Source: Streptomyces nodosus (GTDB lineage Bacteria > Actinomycetota > Actinomycetes > Streptomycetales > Streptomycetaceae). Taken from it: a stretch of 64,000 bases of DNA. Below, piece after piece: positions 44,697 through 52,107 of the stretch. Within the stretch, counting starts at the first letter, position 1. The number at the start of each line of letters is the position of its first letter. The position numbers and the translations under genes were made by a program. Below the pieces are notes generated by a model that worked only from the letters and a program-made list of their open reading frames with translations, did no database searches and was not told the DNA's origin. The DNA is taken from positions 6,978,001 through 7,042,000 of the forward strand of contig NZ_CP023747.1 of the NCBI RefSeq assembly GCF_008704995.1, in the 5' to 3' direction.

Positions 44697-45239
44697 TTAA
44701 AGCCCTTCTAAGGAGTCTGCCGCATACTCTGCGGCCTCTCTGCTGCTTCGCCGACGGCGCCCGCGTCCGGGTGCCTCCGTCGGCTCTTCCTGGGAAGGAG
44801 GAGCTTCTTCCGTTGCGTCGTCACGGCGTTGTACTGGTTCGAGTCCTTGCTCGGCGCGACGGCGCTCCAACTCCGCGACGACGTCGTCGAGCGCGCTGTG
44901 GGACAGGCCGCTGAGCAGCGCGAGGACATGCCGCGCGCGGGGGTCCTCGAAGGTCTGCAGGGCCTCGAGGTCGCTGTAGGCATGATGGGGGAGCAGGTAG
45001 GCCGGCGGGACGCCCAGTGCCTTGCACACCGCCACGACCGTGTGCGCCGTGGGGTTGTCCTGGCTGCCATTGGCCAGCTTGTTGACCGAGGCATGGGAGA
45101 CGGATGCATGGTCGCCCGGAAGCGCCTCGACGGCAGCGGACAGGGAACGCGACGTGTACGGGCGGCCTCCGGCGTCCCGGCGGGAGGACATGAGGGCCGT
45201 GAGCTTCTCCGCCAGCGAGGGACGACCGATGCGCCTCAT
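44697..45239 (-). CDS. XRE family DNA-binding protein
   Basis: The 180-residue protein has an XRE-type helix-turn-helix (about 20-80: SVSHASVNKLANGSQDNPTA then HTVVAVCKALGVPPAYLLP), a helical middle (LLSGLSHSALDDVVAELERR), and a highly charged, Glu/Arg-rich C-terminal tail. It is the first gene of a two-gene operon with the 7-helix membrane protein, a pairing seen repeatedly in Streptomyces. It is divergent from the PucR-like regulator. Confidence 0.85.
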   Translation of the reverse strand: MRRIGRPSLAEKLTALMSSRRDAGGRPYTSRSLSAAVEALPGDHASVSHASVNKLANGSQDNPTAHTVVAVCKALGVPPAYLLPHHAYSDLEALQTFEDPRARHVLALLSGLSHSALDDVVAELERRRAEQGLEPVQRRDDATEEAPPSQEEPTEAPGRGRRRRSSREAAEYAADSLEGL

Positions 45240-45324
45240 GGCACATCACGGCAGCCGGGCGTGGCCCGTAGGGTGCCCACTTGATATCTGCTCACAACCG
45301 TGTCTCTCTCTGCTTCCACGTCTT

Positions 45325-45352
45325 GTGTACTTTAATTGACAGACCTGTACAC
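45325..45352. promoter_or_regulatory. GTGTAC/GTACAC inverted repeat near divergent starts
   Basis: GTGTAC (45325-45330) and GTACAC (45347-45352) form a perfect 6-bp inverted repeat with a 16-nt AT-rich centre containing TTGACA (45336-45341). It lies in the 203-bp gap between the XRE and PucR-like genes and could be an operator for either. Confidence 0.4.
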
Positions 45353-45442
45353 GCCAAGGCAGGATCACGAGCACGATCGATAACCCTGTGCTGTGTTGTG
45401 CGTACAGGTCGTGAGGCCCAGCCCGCTCCAAGGAGTGTCCCC

Positions 45443-47356
45443 ATGCCGACACTGGGCTCCCTGCCCGCAGACAAGCCCGAACTTGAACTGACATTGGTTG
45501 CGCCCGGCTCTGCCCCCGCTGCCTCCAGGGAAGTCACCGGCGTGCTGACCGTGACCCCCGAGCTGCTGCTGGAGGGCGGAGTGCCTGCCACGCTGCCCGA
45601 GGGCTCGCTCATCCTGATCACCGGTGCCGACTCATTCGTCCTGCGGGGTCGCATCACCACGGTCCTGGACCTGTTGCTGAAGCGGATGAGTCGCGACGCC
45701 AGTGTCGGGCTCGTCGTGCGTGTCGCGCCTGGGGCGCGCCGGCCTTTCCCCCAGGCCGTGGTCGACGAGGCGGCGCGGCTGAGCATCCCCCTACTGATCA
45801 CCACCGCCGCCGCCGAGACATGGGAGGGCGTGCACGAGGAGATCCAGCGACTGCGCCTGACGCTGGCCGAGCGGCGCGCGACCCAGCTCGGCGCGCTGGT
45901 GCAAGAACTGCCGACCCAGCTCGCCGACCCGCGGGCGCTGCAGCGCATCGTTGACTGGCTGGCCCGCGTCCTCGAGGCGCAGGTCCTGGTGAGCGAGCCA
46001 GAACGCGTTCTCGTCGCGGCTCCTGCCACCGCTGCCGAGCACCTCGCGCAGGCCGTCATCCGTCAGTCCGTCGACGGAGCCACCGCGCAAGGGGCCTGCG
46101 GCCCGCACACCCAGCTCGTCTCCCTGTCCCCCGTCTCGGCCGCCGACACCGTGCTGGCCGTCGCTCGGCGCACCCCCTTCGACGAGGCCGACCTGAGACT
46201 GCTGCGGTACGCGGCGAAGCTTCTCGGCCTCGTGGATCAGGCGACCCGGGAGTATCGCGCAGCCTCCGACGCGTCCCGGGCCGCCCGCACTGCCGCCTTC
46301 GAACTCCTCCTGGACGGCGAGGTCGCCAAGGCGAGAAGAGTCATGGCCAACCTGGCCCCGGGCCTTCTGGAAGCCGAGACCGCGCGGGTGTTCGTCATCG
46401 AGACGCAGCCCGGGCGGCAGGACGCCACCGTCCGCCGCTGCGATGCTGCCATGGGCCGACACTCAATCGTGGTCAGCGACCGGAACAACGACCGTCGCGT
46501 CCTGATCGCACACCCGATCCCGGCGGGCCACGACATCAGCAGCGCAGTCTCCGACGAACTCACGAGCCTGGTTCATGCACTTGGGCCCCACTGCTCCCTG
46601 GGAGGCAGCGGCATCTACTCCATGGGGCTGCTCGCCGACGCGTTGCACGAGGCGATCACCGCTCAGAAGTTCGCCGCCCTCCAACCCGACTCGGTGGCTC
46701 TGTCCGTACACGCCTCCGAACTCGTCACCCTGCTGCCGCAGCCGGAAGCGCAACACTGGGCCCGCTACCTGCTCGTGCCGTTGATGGAGGATCCGGGGCA
46801 GTGGAGGTCCGTGCGCGAAGCCCTGCCGACGGCGCTCGCTCACCCCTACACGGTGGCCGCTCGCCGGCTGCAACTGCACCGCAACACGATCCAGCGCCGC
46901 GTCGCACGAGCTGCCGAACTGTTACGCATGAACCTCAATTCAGTAAGTGACCGCATCGCTGTCGCTCTGGCCATGGAGCTGGTCACGCAGCGCGAGGCCT
47001 CGGCCCCGCCGCACCCGCCCACCTCCGGCGCCCCGCGGCTGACGCAACTGCTGGCCGCACCGCAGGTACGAGCCTGGTCCGAGACCCTGCTCAAGCCTGC
47101 TCAGGAGGACCGGCGCGATCTGCTGACCACCGCGCAGACGTGGCTGAGCTTCGATACGCACGTGGAGCCCGCCGCGCGCCAACTGGAACTCTCCGAGGTG
47201 ACGGTCCGCTCCCATCTACGCGCTCTGGAAAAGCACATGCAGCGCGACTTCAGGACGCTGACCGGGGTACGCGACCTGATGTTCTCGCTGCACGTGGTCG
47301 AGGGACGCCCCATCACCACCTCCGATCAGCAGTGTGAGCCCTTGCGCGCCGCCTGA
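45443..47356 (+). CDS. PucR-like regulator with two C-terminal helix-turn-helix regions
   Basis: The 637-residue protein has an N-terminal purine-catabolism-regulator-like sensor (about 1-150: VTGVLTVTPELLLEGGVPAT), a GGDEF/GAF-like central part, and a PucR-type helix-turn-helix at AARRLQLHRNTIQRRVARA (about 475-493). A second similar motif follows at AARQLELSEVTVRSHLRALE near 575-594. Codon 494 is TTA (46922-46924), so translation may depend on the bldA tRNA and be limited to late development. AAGGAG lies about 7 nt before ATG 45443. The target is unknown; it is divergent from the XRE gene. Confidence 0.8.
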   Translation: MPTLGSLPADKPELELTLVAPGSAPAASREVTGVLTVTPELLLEGGVPATLPEGSLILITGADSFVLRGRITTVLDLLLKRMSRDASVGLVVRVAPGARRPFPQAVVDEAARLSIPLLITTAAAETWEGVHEEIQRLRLTLAERRATQLGALVQELPTQLADPRALQRIVDWLARVLEAQVLVSEPERVLVAAPATAAEHLAQAVIRQSVDGATAQGACGPHTQLVSLSPVSAADTVLAVARRTPFDEADLRLLRYAAKLLGLVDQATREYRAASDASRAARTAAFELLLDGEVAKARRVMANLAPGLLEAETARVFVIETQPGRQDATVRRCDAAMGRHSIVVSDRNNDRRVLIAHPIPAGHDISSAVSDELTSLVHALGPHCSLGGSGIYSMGLLADALHEAITAQKFAALQPDSVALSVHASELVTLLPQPEAQHWARYLLVPLMEDPGQWRSVREALPTALAHPYTVAARRLQLHRNTIQRRVARAAELLRMNLNSVSDRIAVALAMELVTQREASAPPHPPTSGAPRLTQLLAAPQVRAWSETLLKPAQEDRRDLLTTAQTWLSFDTHVEPAARQLELSEVTVRSHLRALEKHMQRDFRTLTGVRDLMFSLHVVEGRPITTSDQQCEPLRAA

Positions 47357-47768
47357 CGATCCACGCGAGATGGAACTGCCTTCCGCCCTTTGCGGAGTTG
47401 TGGGTTCGCAACCGAAGGAGACGGGGTGTGCACGCCCGTCAACACCTGAAAGAAGAAGGTGCACGGCCGCGTTGGAATGACGCGAGATGGTGCATCGCCG
47501 ATAGGGTCGGCCAGTCAGTTTGTGCAGGCTTGCCGTGGCGTCACAGCGAACACATGCTTAACGTTATCGATGCACGCCGGGAATCGAAGGTCAACGAGGC
47601 TTCAGCACCAGCGCTCATGGGCACGAGGCGCCGACAAGTCAGCGGCGATCCGGCTCTGGTGAACAGCGGACGATCCGCACCGATCTCTTTCCCGGCCTGT
47701 CTCGGCCAAACCGGAAATGCAGCGCCCTCCAGACCCCAGCCAGTTCAAGCCGCAGGAGCAACCCACCC
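47357..47768. other. 412-bp lower-GC intergenic stretch
   Basis: No convincing gene. The stretch is visibly richer in A and T than the surroundings (for example CATGCTTAACGTTATCGATG near 47551), as is the following two-gene unit, which suggests acquired DNA. Promoter elements cannot be assigned with confidence. Confidence 0.5.
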
Positions 47769-48122
47769 ATGGCTGACCAGGAGCCAAGTCCTTTACGTTT
47801 CGCTTTCCGCCTCCCGGGCTTCACCTGGGAACAAGAGCGCGATGCCCGCCTGTCCCACTTCATCCGCACGTGCCTGACCCATGTGAATGCGACAGGCTGC
47901 ACCGACGAACGGAGATGGGCGGCCGGCGTCGGTGACGTCTTCGCGGAGTGGGACAAAAAGCGGGTCCTGTCCGACAACGACCCCTCCAGCTCGCAGATCA
48001 ACGCCCTGGGGTGGGCTCTGCGCTGCATAGCTCGCAGCGCATGGCGCGACGCACCCGGCTGGGAGGACAGCTTCCATCCCCGAGCCACGAGCCCGGAGAC
48101 TGCCTCGGAGCCCCACTCATGA
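47769..48122 (+). CDS. Hypothetical protein (117 aa)
   Basis: The protein starts MADQEPSPLRFAFRLPGFTW and is soluble, with several Trp residues and a central segment RLSHFIRTCLTHVNATGC. No family is recognised. It overlaps the next gene by ATGA, so the two are co-expressed. Its base composition is lower in GC than neighbouring core genes. Confidence 0.55.
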   Translation: MADQEPSPLRFAFRLPGFTWEQERDARLSHFIRTCLTHVNATGCTDERRWAAGVGDVFAEWDKKRVLSDNDPSSSQINALGWALRCIARSAWRDAPGWEDSFHPRATSPETASEPHS

Positions 48123-48322
48123 CCGCTTCTGCCCTTCACTACGAGCACCCCTGGATCGGCCGGGACGTCGAGGACACCGCGACCGGCAGACGCGGAACCT
48201 TGCGAGCCATCGCTCCCGATGGCGACAGGCCCCGCCCGGTGGCTTGGCTCCTGCCGTCCGGTGGAGGCAAGGAGTGGACCACCGACCCGGAGGTCCTTGC
48301 CGACCCCGCCCCGGTCACGTAG
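48119..48322 (+). CDS. Hypothetical small protein (67 aa)
   Basis: From ATG 48119 the protein reads MTASALHYEHPWIGRDVEDT and contains RRGTLRAIAPDGDRPRPVAW then LLPSGGGKEWTTDP. The GRDV.D..TGR.GTL....PD pattern resembles short SH3-like or barrel-type proteins found beside XRE regulators in Streptomyces, but I cannot name the family. It is translationally coupled to the gene at 47769. Confidence 0.6.
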   Translation: MTASALHYEHPWIGRDVEDTATGRRGTLRAIAPDGDRPRPVAWLLPSGGGKEWTTDPEVLADPAPVT

Positions 48323-48385
48323 GACTCCCGGCCGTGTTGTTCACAACCACCGCCGATGCCGACGCCGGGGACCGACCGGCGACGA

Positions 48386-49273
48386 TCAGGACGCCGGAGG
48401 ATAACTCGGGGCGAGTGAGGGGGACAGCGGAGCCAGCGATGCGCACAGTGAGGTCGGGAAGGCGGGCTCCTTGCGCTGCACGTCCTGGCAGCCTCCGGCC
48501 GAGGTCCGGATGATCGGCTCCCAGCCCGACTTCTTCGCCCGGAAGAACCAGCGGTCGCCGAGCCGGGACGAACAGCCAGGCTCCGTCGAGCCGGCGCAGG
48601 CCGGGCCGGTGCGCCAGGAGAAGTCCAGCACCAGCCACTTCCCGTCGCACTCCTCCGAGCTCCGGTAGGTGTGCGCGGGCGCGCCGATCGCCATCAGCGC
48701 CTGATCGTAGGAGGCGGCGGTGCAGCCGGTGGCCGGCGGAGTGCAGCCCAGCTCCCCGCACAACCGCAGCGCGGGCGGCTCGGCACCGTCGGCGGTGAAG
48801 AGCGTGTAGTTGTCGACGATCACGTTCCGGTCGCCCAGGGCCTCGGGCAGTCGGACCTTCACCGTGGCCGGGCTCTCCTCGGTGCATCCGGAGGCCCTGT
48901 CCCCGGACGGCGAGGTGAAGGTGATCTGCACCCGCACGACGTCCGTCATCGGGTTGGTGAGCACTGCCTTGAGCTTGCGCACACATGCGTGGGCGCCACT
49001 GGGCACCTGGGTGTCGAGCAACAGCGTGCGGCGGTCGCCGCTGAGACGGACCCCGGTGACCGTGGAAGGCTGCATCGTGGTCCACGGGATCGGCTCGGTC
49101 GCCGCCGGCAAGGGTGCCCGCCCGTCCCCCTCACCGGCCACCTGTGTCCCGCACGCGCCGAGGACCAGCACCGCAACGGCGCAGAGCAAGGCGGCCACGG
49201 CCGCTCGACGTGTTCCACCTGATCGCAAGAGCGCCCGCCCCCCAGCACCGCACCGACGTTTTCCCCGCGCCAA
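48386..49273 (-). CDS. Secreted lipoprotein of unknown function
   Basis: The protein (up to 295 residues) has a lipoprotein signal ending LVLGACGT (lipid Cys near residue 41 of the longest form) and an extracellular domain with about ten cysteines, including GELGCTPPATGCTAASYDQA and GPACAGSTEPGCSS, likely forming disulfides. No enzyme motif is seen. The start is uncertain: the longest frame uses TTG 49273, and a TTG at 49228 after a GGGGGG run is also plausible. It stands alone on its strand, convergent with the small two-gene unit. Confidence 0.7.
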   Translation of the reverse strand: MARGKRRCGAGGRALLRSGGTRRAAVAALLCAVAVLVLGACGTQVAGEGDGRAPLPAATEPIPWTTMQPSTVTGVRLSGDRRTLLLDTQVPSGAHACVRKLKAVLTNPMTDVVRVQITFTSPSGDRASGCTEESPATVKVRLPEALGDRNVIVDNYTLFTADGAEPPALRLCGELGCTPPATGCTAASYDQALMAIGAPAHTYRSSEECDGKWLVLDFSWRTGPACAGSTEPGCSSRLGDRWFFRAKKSGWEPIIRTSAGGCQDVQRKEPAFPTSLCASLAPLSPSLAPSYPPAS

Positions 49274-49342
49274 TATACGGCTGCGGCCGGGGAGGTCAGT
49301 TCAGTGGCGCGACCAGGAGGCGGGAGCGATGCGGGGACGGTC

Positions 49343-50083
49343 TCAGGACGGCTTGCGCCATACGGAGATGTGCTTCGCGGAGTCCTGGACGAACGGTGCC
49401 CCGTCCCAGTCCGCGACGCGTCGTTCCAGGTCGAGCCCAGCGATCCGGGCCATCAGGTCGAGCTCGGCCGGCCACGCGTACCGGTGCCGGGAGTTGCTAC
49501 GGCGGTAGCGGCCGTCCTCGCCGTCGCGGGTGAGGTGGTTCGAGACAAGGATCTGGTCCACCAGGTCGAAGGTGTCGAAGCCGAGGTGCCGCTCGGAGAC
49601 GTCGAAGGGCACCGCGACCTGCCCGGGCGGCAGGAACCGCAGTGGCGGCACGCCCAGCTCGATGACGAATCTGCCGCCGGGTGCCAGATGGCGTGCGGCG
49701 TTGCGGAAGCACTCGACCTGTTCGTCCTGGGTGAGCAGATTCGTGATCGTGTTGTAGAGGAGATAGACCAGGGTGAACTCGCCGGGAACGGCGGTCGTGG
49801 CCATGTCCCCGATGACGACCGGGAGGGTGTCCTCGTCGATCTTGCGGCGCAGGACCGCCGCCATGTGCTCGGACAGTTCCACGCCCACGACGGGAACGCC
49901 GCGCTGCCGGAGCGGGACGCCCACCCGGCCGGTGCCGACGGCGAACTCCAGTGCCCGGCCGTCCCCGGCGAGTTCCGCGAGGAAGGCGACAGTCGGTCCG
50001 AGCACGGGGGCCGAGGACATCTCGGTCTCCTCGGCGTCGTAGCGCTCGGCGGTTGCACGGCTCCACAGCTCACTGCTCGTCAT
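49343..50083 (-). CDS. Class I SAM-dependent methyltransferase
   Basis: The 246-residue protein starts MTSSELWSRATAERYDAEET and has motif I ALEFAVGTGRVGVPLRQRG (about 44-62, with the unusual AVGTG in place of GCGTG), acidic GVELSEHMAAVL, and motif IV YLLYNTITNLLTQDEQ. The DGRY.RS...RYAWP.ELDLMA.IAGL block near the C-terminus is typical of a Streptomyces group of unknown acceptor. It is followed by no operon partner. Confidence 0.85.
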   Translation of the reverse strand: MTSSELWSRATAERYDAEETEMSSAPVLGPTVAFLAELAGDGRALEFAVGTGRVGVPLRQRGVPVVGVELSEHMAAVLRRKIDEDTLPVVIGDMATTAVPGEFTLVYLLYNTITNLLTQDEQVECFRNAARHLAPGGRFVIELGVPPLRFLPPGQVAVPFDVSERHLGFDTFDLVDQILVSNHLTRDGEDGRYRRSNSRHRYAWPAELDLMARIAGLDLERRVADWDGAPFVQDSAKHISVWRKPS

Positions 50084-50126
50084 GGCCGGCTACCTTGCCG
50101 GGCGAGGGGCGGTGCTGTCGACGTAT

Positions 50127-50516
50127 TTATGCCTGCGCGGCGCGTTCGGCGTTCCGCTTCTTGATGCGCGCCGTTTCCTTGCGGACGTCCGCCTGGGTGG
50201 CGCGCTCCTTCTCCAGCCACTCGGGCCGTTCCTGCTTCAGCGCCTCGATCCGCTCGGTGGTCAGAGGCTCGGTGATCCCGCCGCGCGCGAGACCCGCGAT
50301 GGAGACGCCCAGCCTGGCCGCGACCACCGGGCGGGGGTGCGGGCCGTTGAGGCGCAGGTCCCGCAGCCACTCGGGCGGATCGGCCTGGAGCTCGTTCAGC
50401 TCGGCGCGCGAGACGACCCCCTCCTGGAACTCGGCGGGGGTGGCGGGGAGGTACACACCCAGCTTCTTCGCCGCGGTGGCGGGCTTCATCGTCTGGGTGC
50501 TGTGCTGCGACTTCAT
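50127..50516 (-). CDS. DUF5997 family protein
   Basis: The 129-residue protein starts MKSQHSTQTMKPATAAKKLG and has VYLPATPAEFQEGVVSRAEL and VVAARLGVSIAGLARGGITE, matching the DUF5997 family; the latter segment could be a helix-turn-helix. The C-terminus is highly charged (RKETARIKKRNAERAAQA). It is divergent, with 58 nt between starts, from the LysR-sensor protein, a conserved actinobacterial pairing. Start 50516 matches the family N-terminus. Confidence 0.8.
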   Translation of the reverse strand: MKSQHSTQTMKPATAAKKLGVYLPATPAEFQEGVVSRAELNELQADPPEWLRDLRLNGPHPRPVVAARLGVSIAGLARGGITEPLTTERIEALKQERPEWLEKERATQADVRKETARIKKRNAERAAQA

Positions 50517-50574
50517 GGGGTCCAGACTATCGGCCGGGTGAGGGACGCCCGACCACGCCCGGTAGCCTTGCGGG

Positions 50575-51327
50575 GTGACAGGCTCGGAAACATCCCCTTC
50601 GTTCCGGCTCGCGTACGTCCCCGGGGTGACGCCCGCCAAATGGGTGCGGATCTGGAACGAGCGCCTGCCCGACGTCCCCCTCACCCTGACCCAGGTGCCG
50701 GCCGCCGAGGCGTCCGACGTGCTGCGGGACGGCGCAGCGGACGTGGGACTCGTACGGCTCCCCGTCGACCGTACGGTGTTCAGCGCGATCCCCCTCTACA
50801 GCGAGACGACCGTGGTCGTGGCGCCCAAGGACCATCTGGTCACGGCGGCGGAGGAGGTGTCCCTGGAGGACCTGGCCGACGAGGTCGTCCTGCATCCCCT
50901 CGACGACGTCCTGGGCTGGGAACGCCCACCCGGGGAGCCCGCCTTCGAACGCCCCGCCACCACGGCCGACGCCGTCGAACTGGTGGCGGCCGGGGTGGGC
51001 CTGCTCGTCGTCCCCCAGTCGCTGGCCCGTCTCCACCATCGCCGGGACCTCACCTACCGCCCGGTCGTCGACGCGCCGCAGTCGGGTGTCGCCCTGGCCT
51101 GGCCCGAGGAGGCGACCACCGACCTGGTGGAGGACTTCATCGGGATCGTCCGCGGGCGGACGGTCAACAGCACCCGGGGGCGCACCGCCCCCGCGGCGGA
51201 GCCCAAGCGCAAGCGCCCCGACACGACCGCGGCACGGAAGAAGCCCGCGGCGAGGAAGACCACGGGCGGAAAACCGGGTGGCACCTCCCGGGGCACCGGA
51301 CGCGGCAGGCCCCGCCGCCGCTCCTAG
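50575..51327 (+). CDS. LysR-type substrate-binding domain protein without helix-turn-helix
   Basis: The 250-residue protein is a LysR effector-binding fold alone: FRLAYVPGVTPAKWVRIWNE, GAADVGLVRLPVDRTVFSAI and TADAVELVAAGVGLLVVPQS. The N-terminal DNA-binding domain is absent. Instead, the last 60 residues are basic and Lys/Arg/Pro/Gly-rich (AARKKPAARKTTGGKPGG), like a nucleic-acid-binding tail. The GTG start at 50575 directly precedes the fold. It may work with the divergently encoded DUF5997 protein, which has a possible helix-turn-helix. Confidence 0.85.
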   Translation: MTGSETSPSFRLAYVPGVTPAKWVRIWNERLPDVPLTLTQVPAAEASDVLRDGAADVGLVRLPVDRTVFSAIPLYSETTVVVAPKDHLVTAAEEVSLEDLADEVVLHPLDDVLGWERPPGEPAFERPATTADAVELVAAGVGLLVVPQSLARLHHRRDLTYRPVVDAPQSGVALAWPEEATTDLVEDFIGIVRGRTVNSTRGRTAPAAEPKRKRPDTTAARKKPAARKTTGGKPGGTSRGTGRGRPRRRS

Positions 51328-51391
51328 GCAGCCGGCCACCTCGCCCGGCTGCGACCCCCCGGCACGCACGCGCCCGGCCGAAGCGGCCCGG

Positions 51392-51868
51392 TCACTGAGC
51401 GCGGGCCCGGCCGATCGACTCCACCAACGGCAGCAGCCGATGCGGAACGCGCTCCCGCAGCGCCACCTCCGTGCGGGTACGGACCACCCCGGGCAGGCTG
51501 ATCAGCGCCTGGATGACGTCCTCCAGATGTCCGTTGTCCCGCGCCACGACCCGGGTCATCAGATCGCCGCCCCCGGTGATCGAGAACGCCTCCACGATCT
51601 CCGGCACGGCCGCGAGGGCGTCGCCCACATCGTCCAGATGGCCCTGGGTGACCTCGATGTGCACAAAGGCGAGCACCGGGTGGCCGAGCGCCGCCGGGGA
51701 CAGCGAGGGACCGGTGCCGGTGATCACCCCGTCCCGCTCCAACCGGTCCAGCCGGGCCTGCAGAGTGCCGCGGGCGATGCCCAGGATGCGCGCGTACTCC
51801 CGCACGCTGGTGCGCGGCTGTTCGAGCAACAGCCGCAGGATGCGGGTGTCGAGCTCGTCCACGGCCAT
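51392..51868 (-). CDS. Lrp/AsnC family transcriptional regulator
   Basis: The 158-residue protein starts MAVDELDTRILRLLLEQPRT, has the AsnC-type helix-turn-helix ARILGIARGTLQARLDRLER (about 26-45), and a C-terminal RAM ligand-binding domain (HIEVTQGHLDDVGDALAAVP and GGGDLMTRVVARDNGHLEDV). It is divergent from the FUSC transporter gene, and repeated CAATGGC motifs lie between them, so it probably controls that transporter and itself. Confidence 0.92.
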   Translation of the reverse strand: MAVDELDTRILRLLLEQPRTSVREYARILGIARGTLQARLDRLERDGVITGTGPSLSPAALGHPVLAFVHIEVTQGHLDDVGDALAAVPEIVEAFSITGGGDLMTRVVARDNGHLEDVIQALISLPGVVRTRTEVALRERVPHRLLPLVESIGRARAQ

Positions 51869-51915
51869 GGTCCGTCGGCCTCCCTGCCTCTTGAGTCGAT
51901 CTTCCCCGACTGTAC

Positions 51916-51952
51916 CAATGGCCCAGTGGATCGAGCACGACTTGAGCCATTG
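51916..51952. promoter_or_regulatory. CAATGGC inverted repeat, probable Lrp-type site
   Basis: CAATGGC (51916-51922) and GCCATTG (51946-51952) form a perfect inverted repeat with a 23-nt centre, 48 nt upstream of the lrp-like start. A third copy of CAATGGC occurs at 51980-51986. Confidence 0.6.
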
Positions 51953-51980
51953 CCCCGCTGATGTTTTCCTTGTGTCCATC

Positions 51981-52040
51981 AATGGCGCCGCGCAGCGCAG
52001 GCCCGGTGAAGGAGCCGGAATCCGTGCCCGCGGCGCCATT
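51981..52040. repeat. Long perfect inverted repeat upstream of FUSC gene
   Basis: AATGGCGCCGCG (51981-51992) and its exact complement (52029-52040) are separated by 36 nt. The arms contain the same AATGGC core as the neighbouring CAATGGC sites, so this could be a second pair of regulator sites, or a hairpin in the leader of the transporter mRNA. Confidence 0.6.
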
Positions 52041-52107
52041 TCCATGTTCCTGAAGGCGTGCCGCCATGGAGGCGTGCCGCCATGTAGTGGGGGCGGACTT
52101 CCCGACG

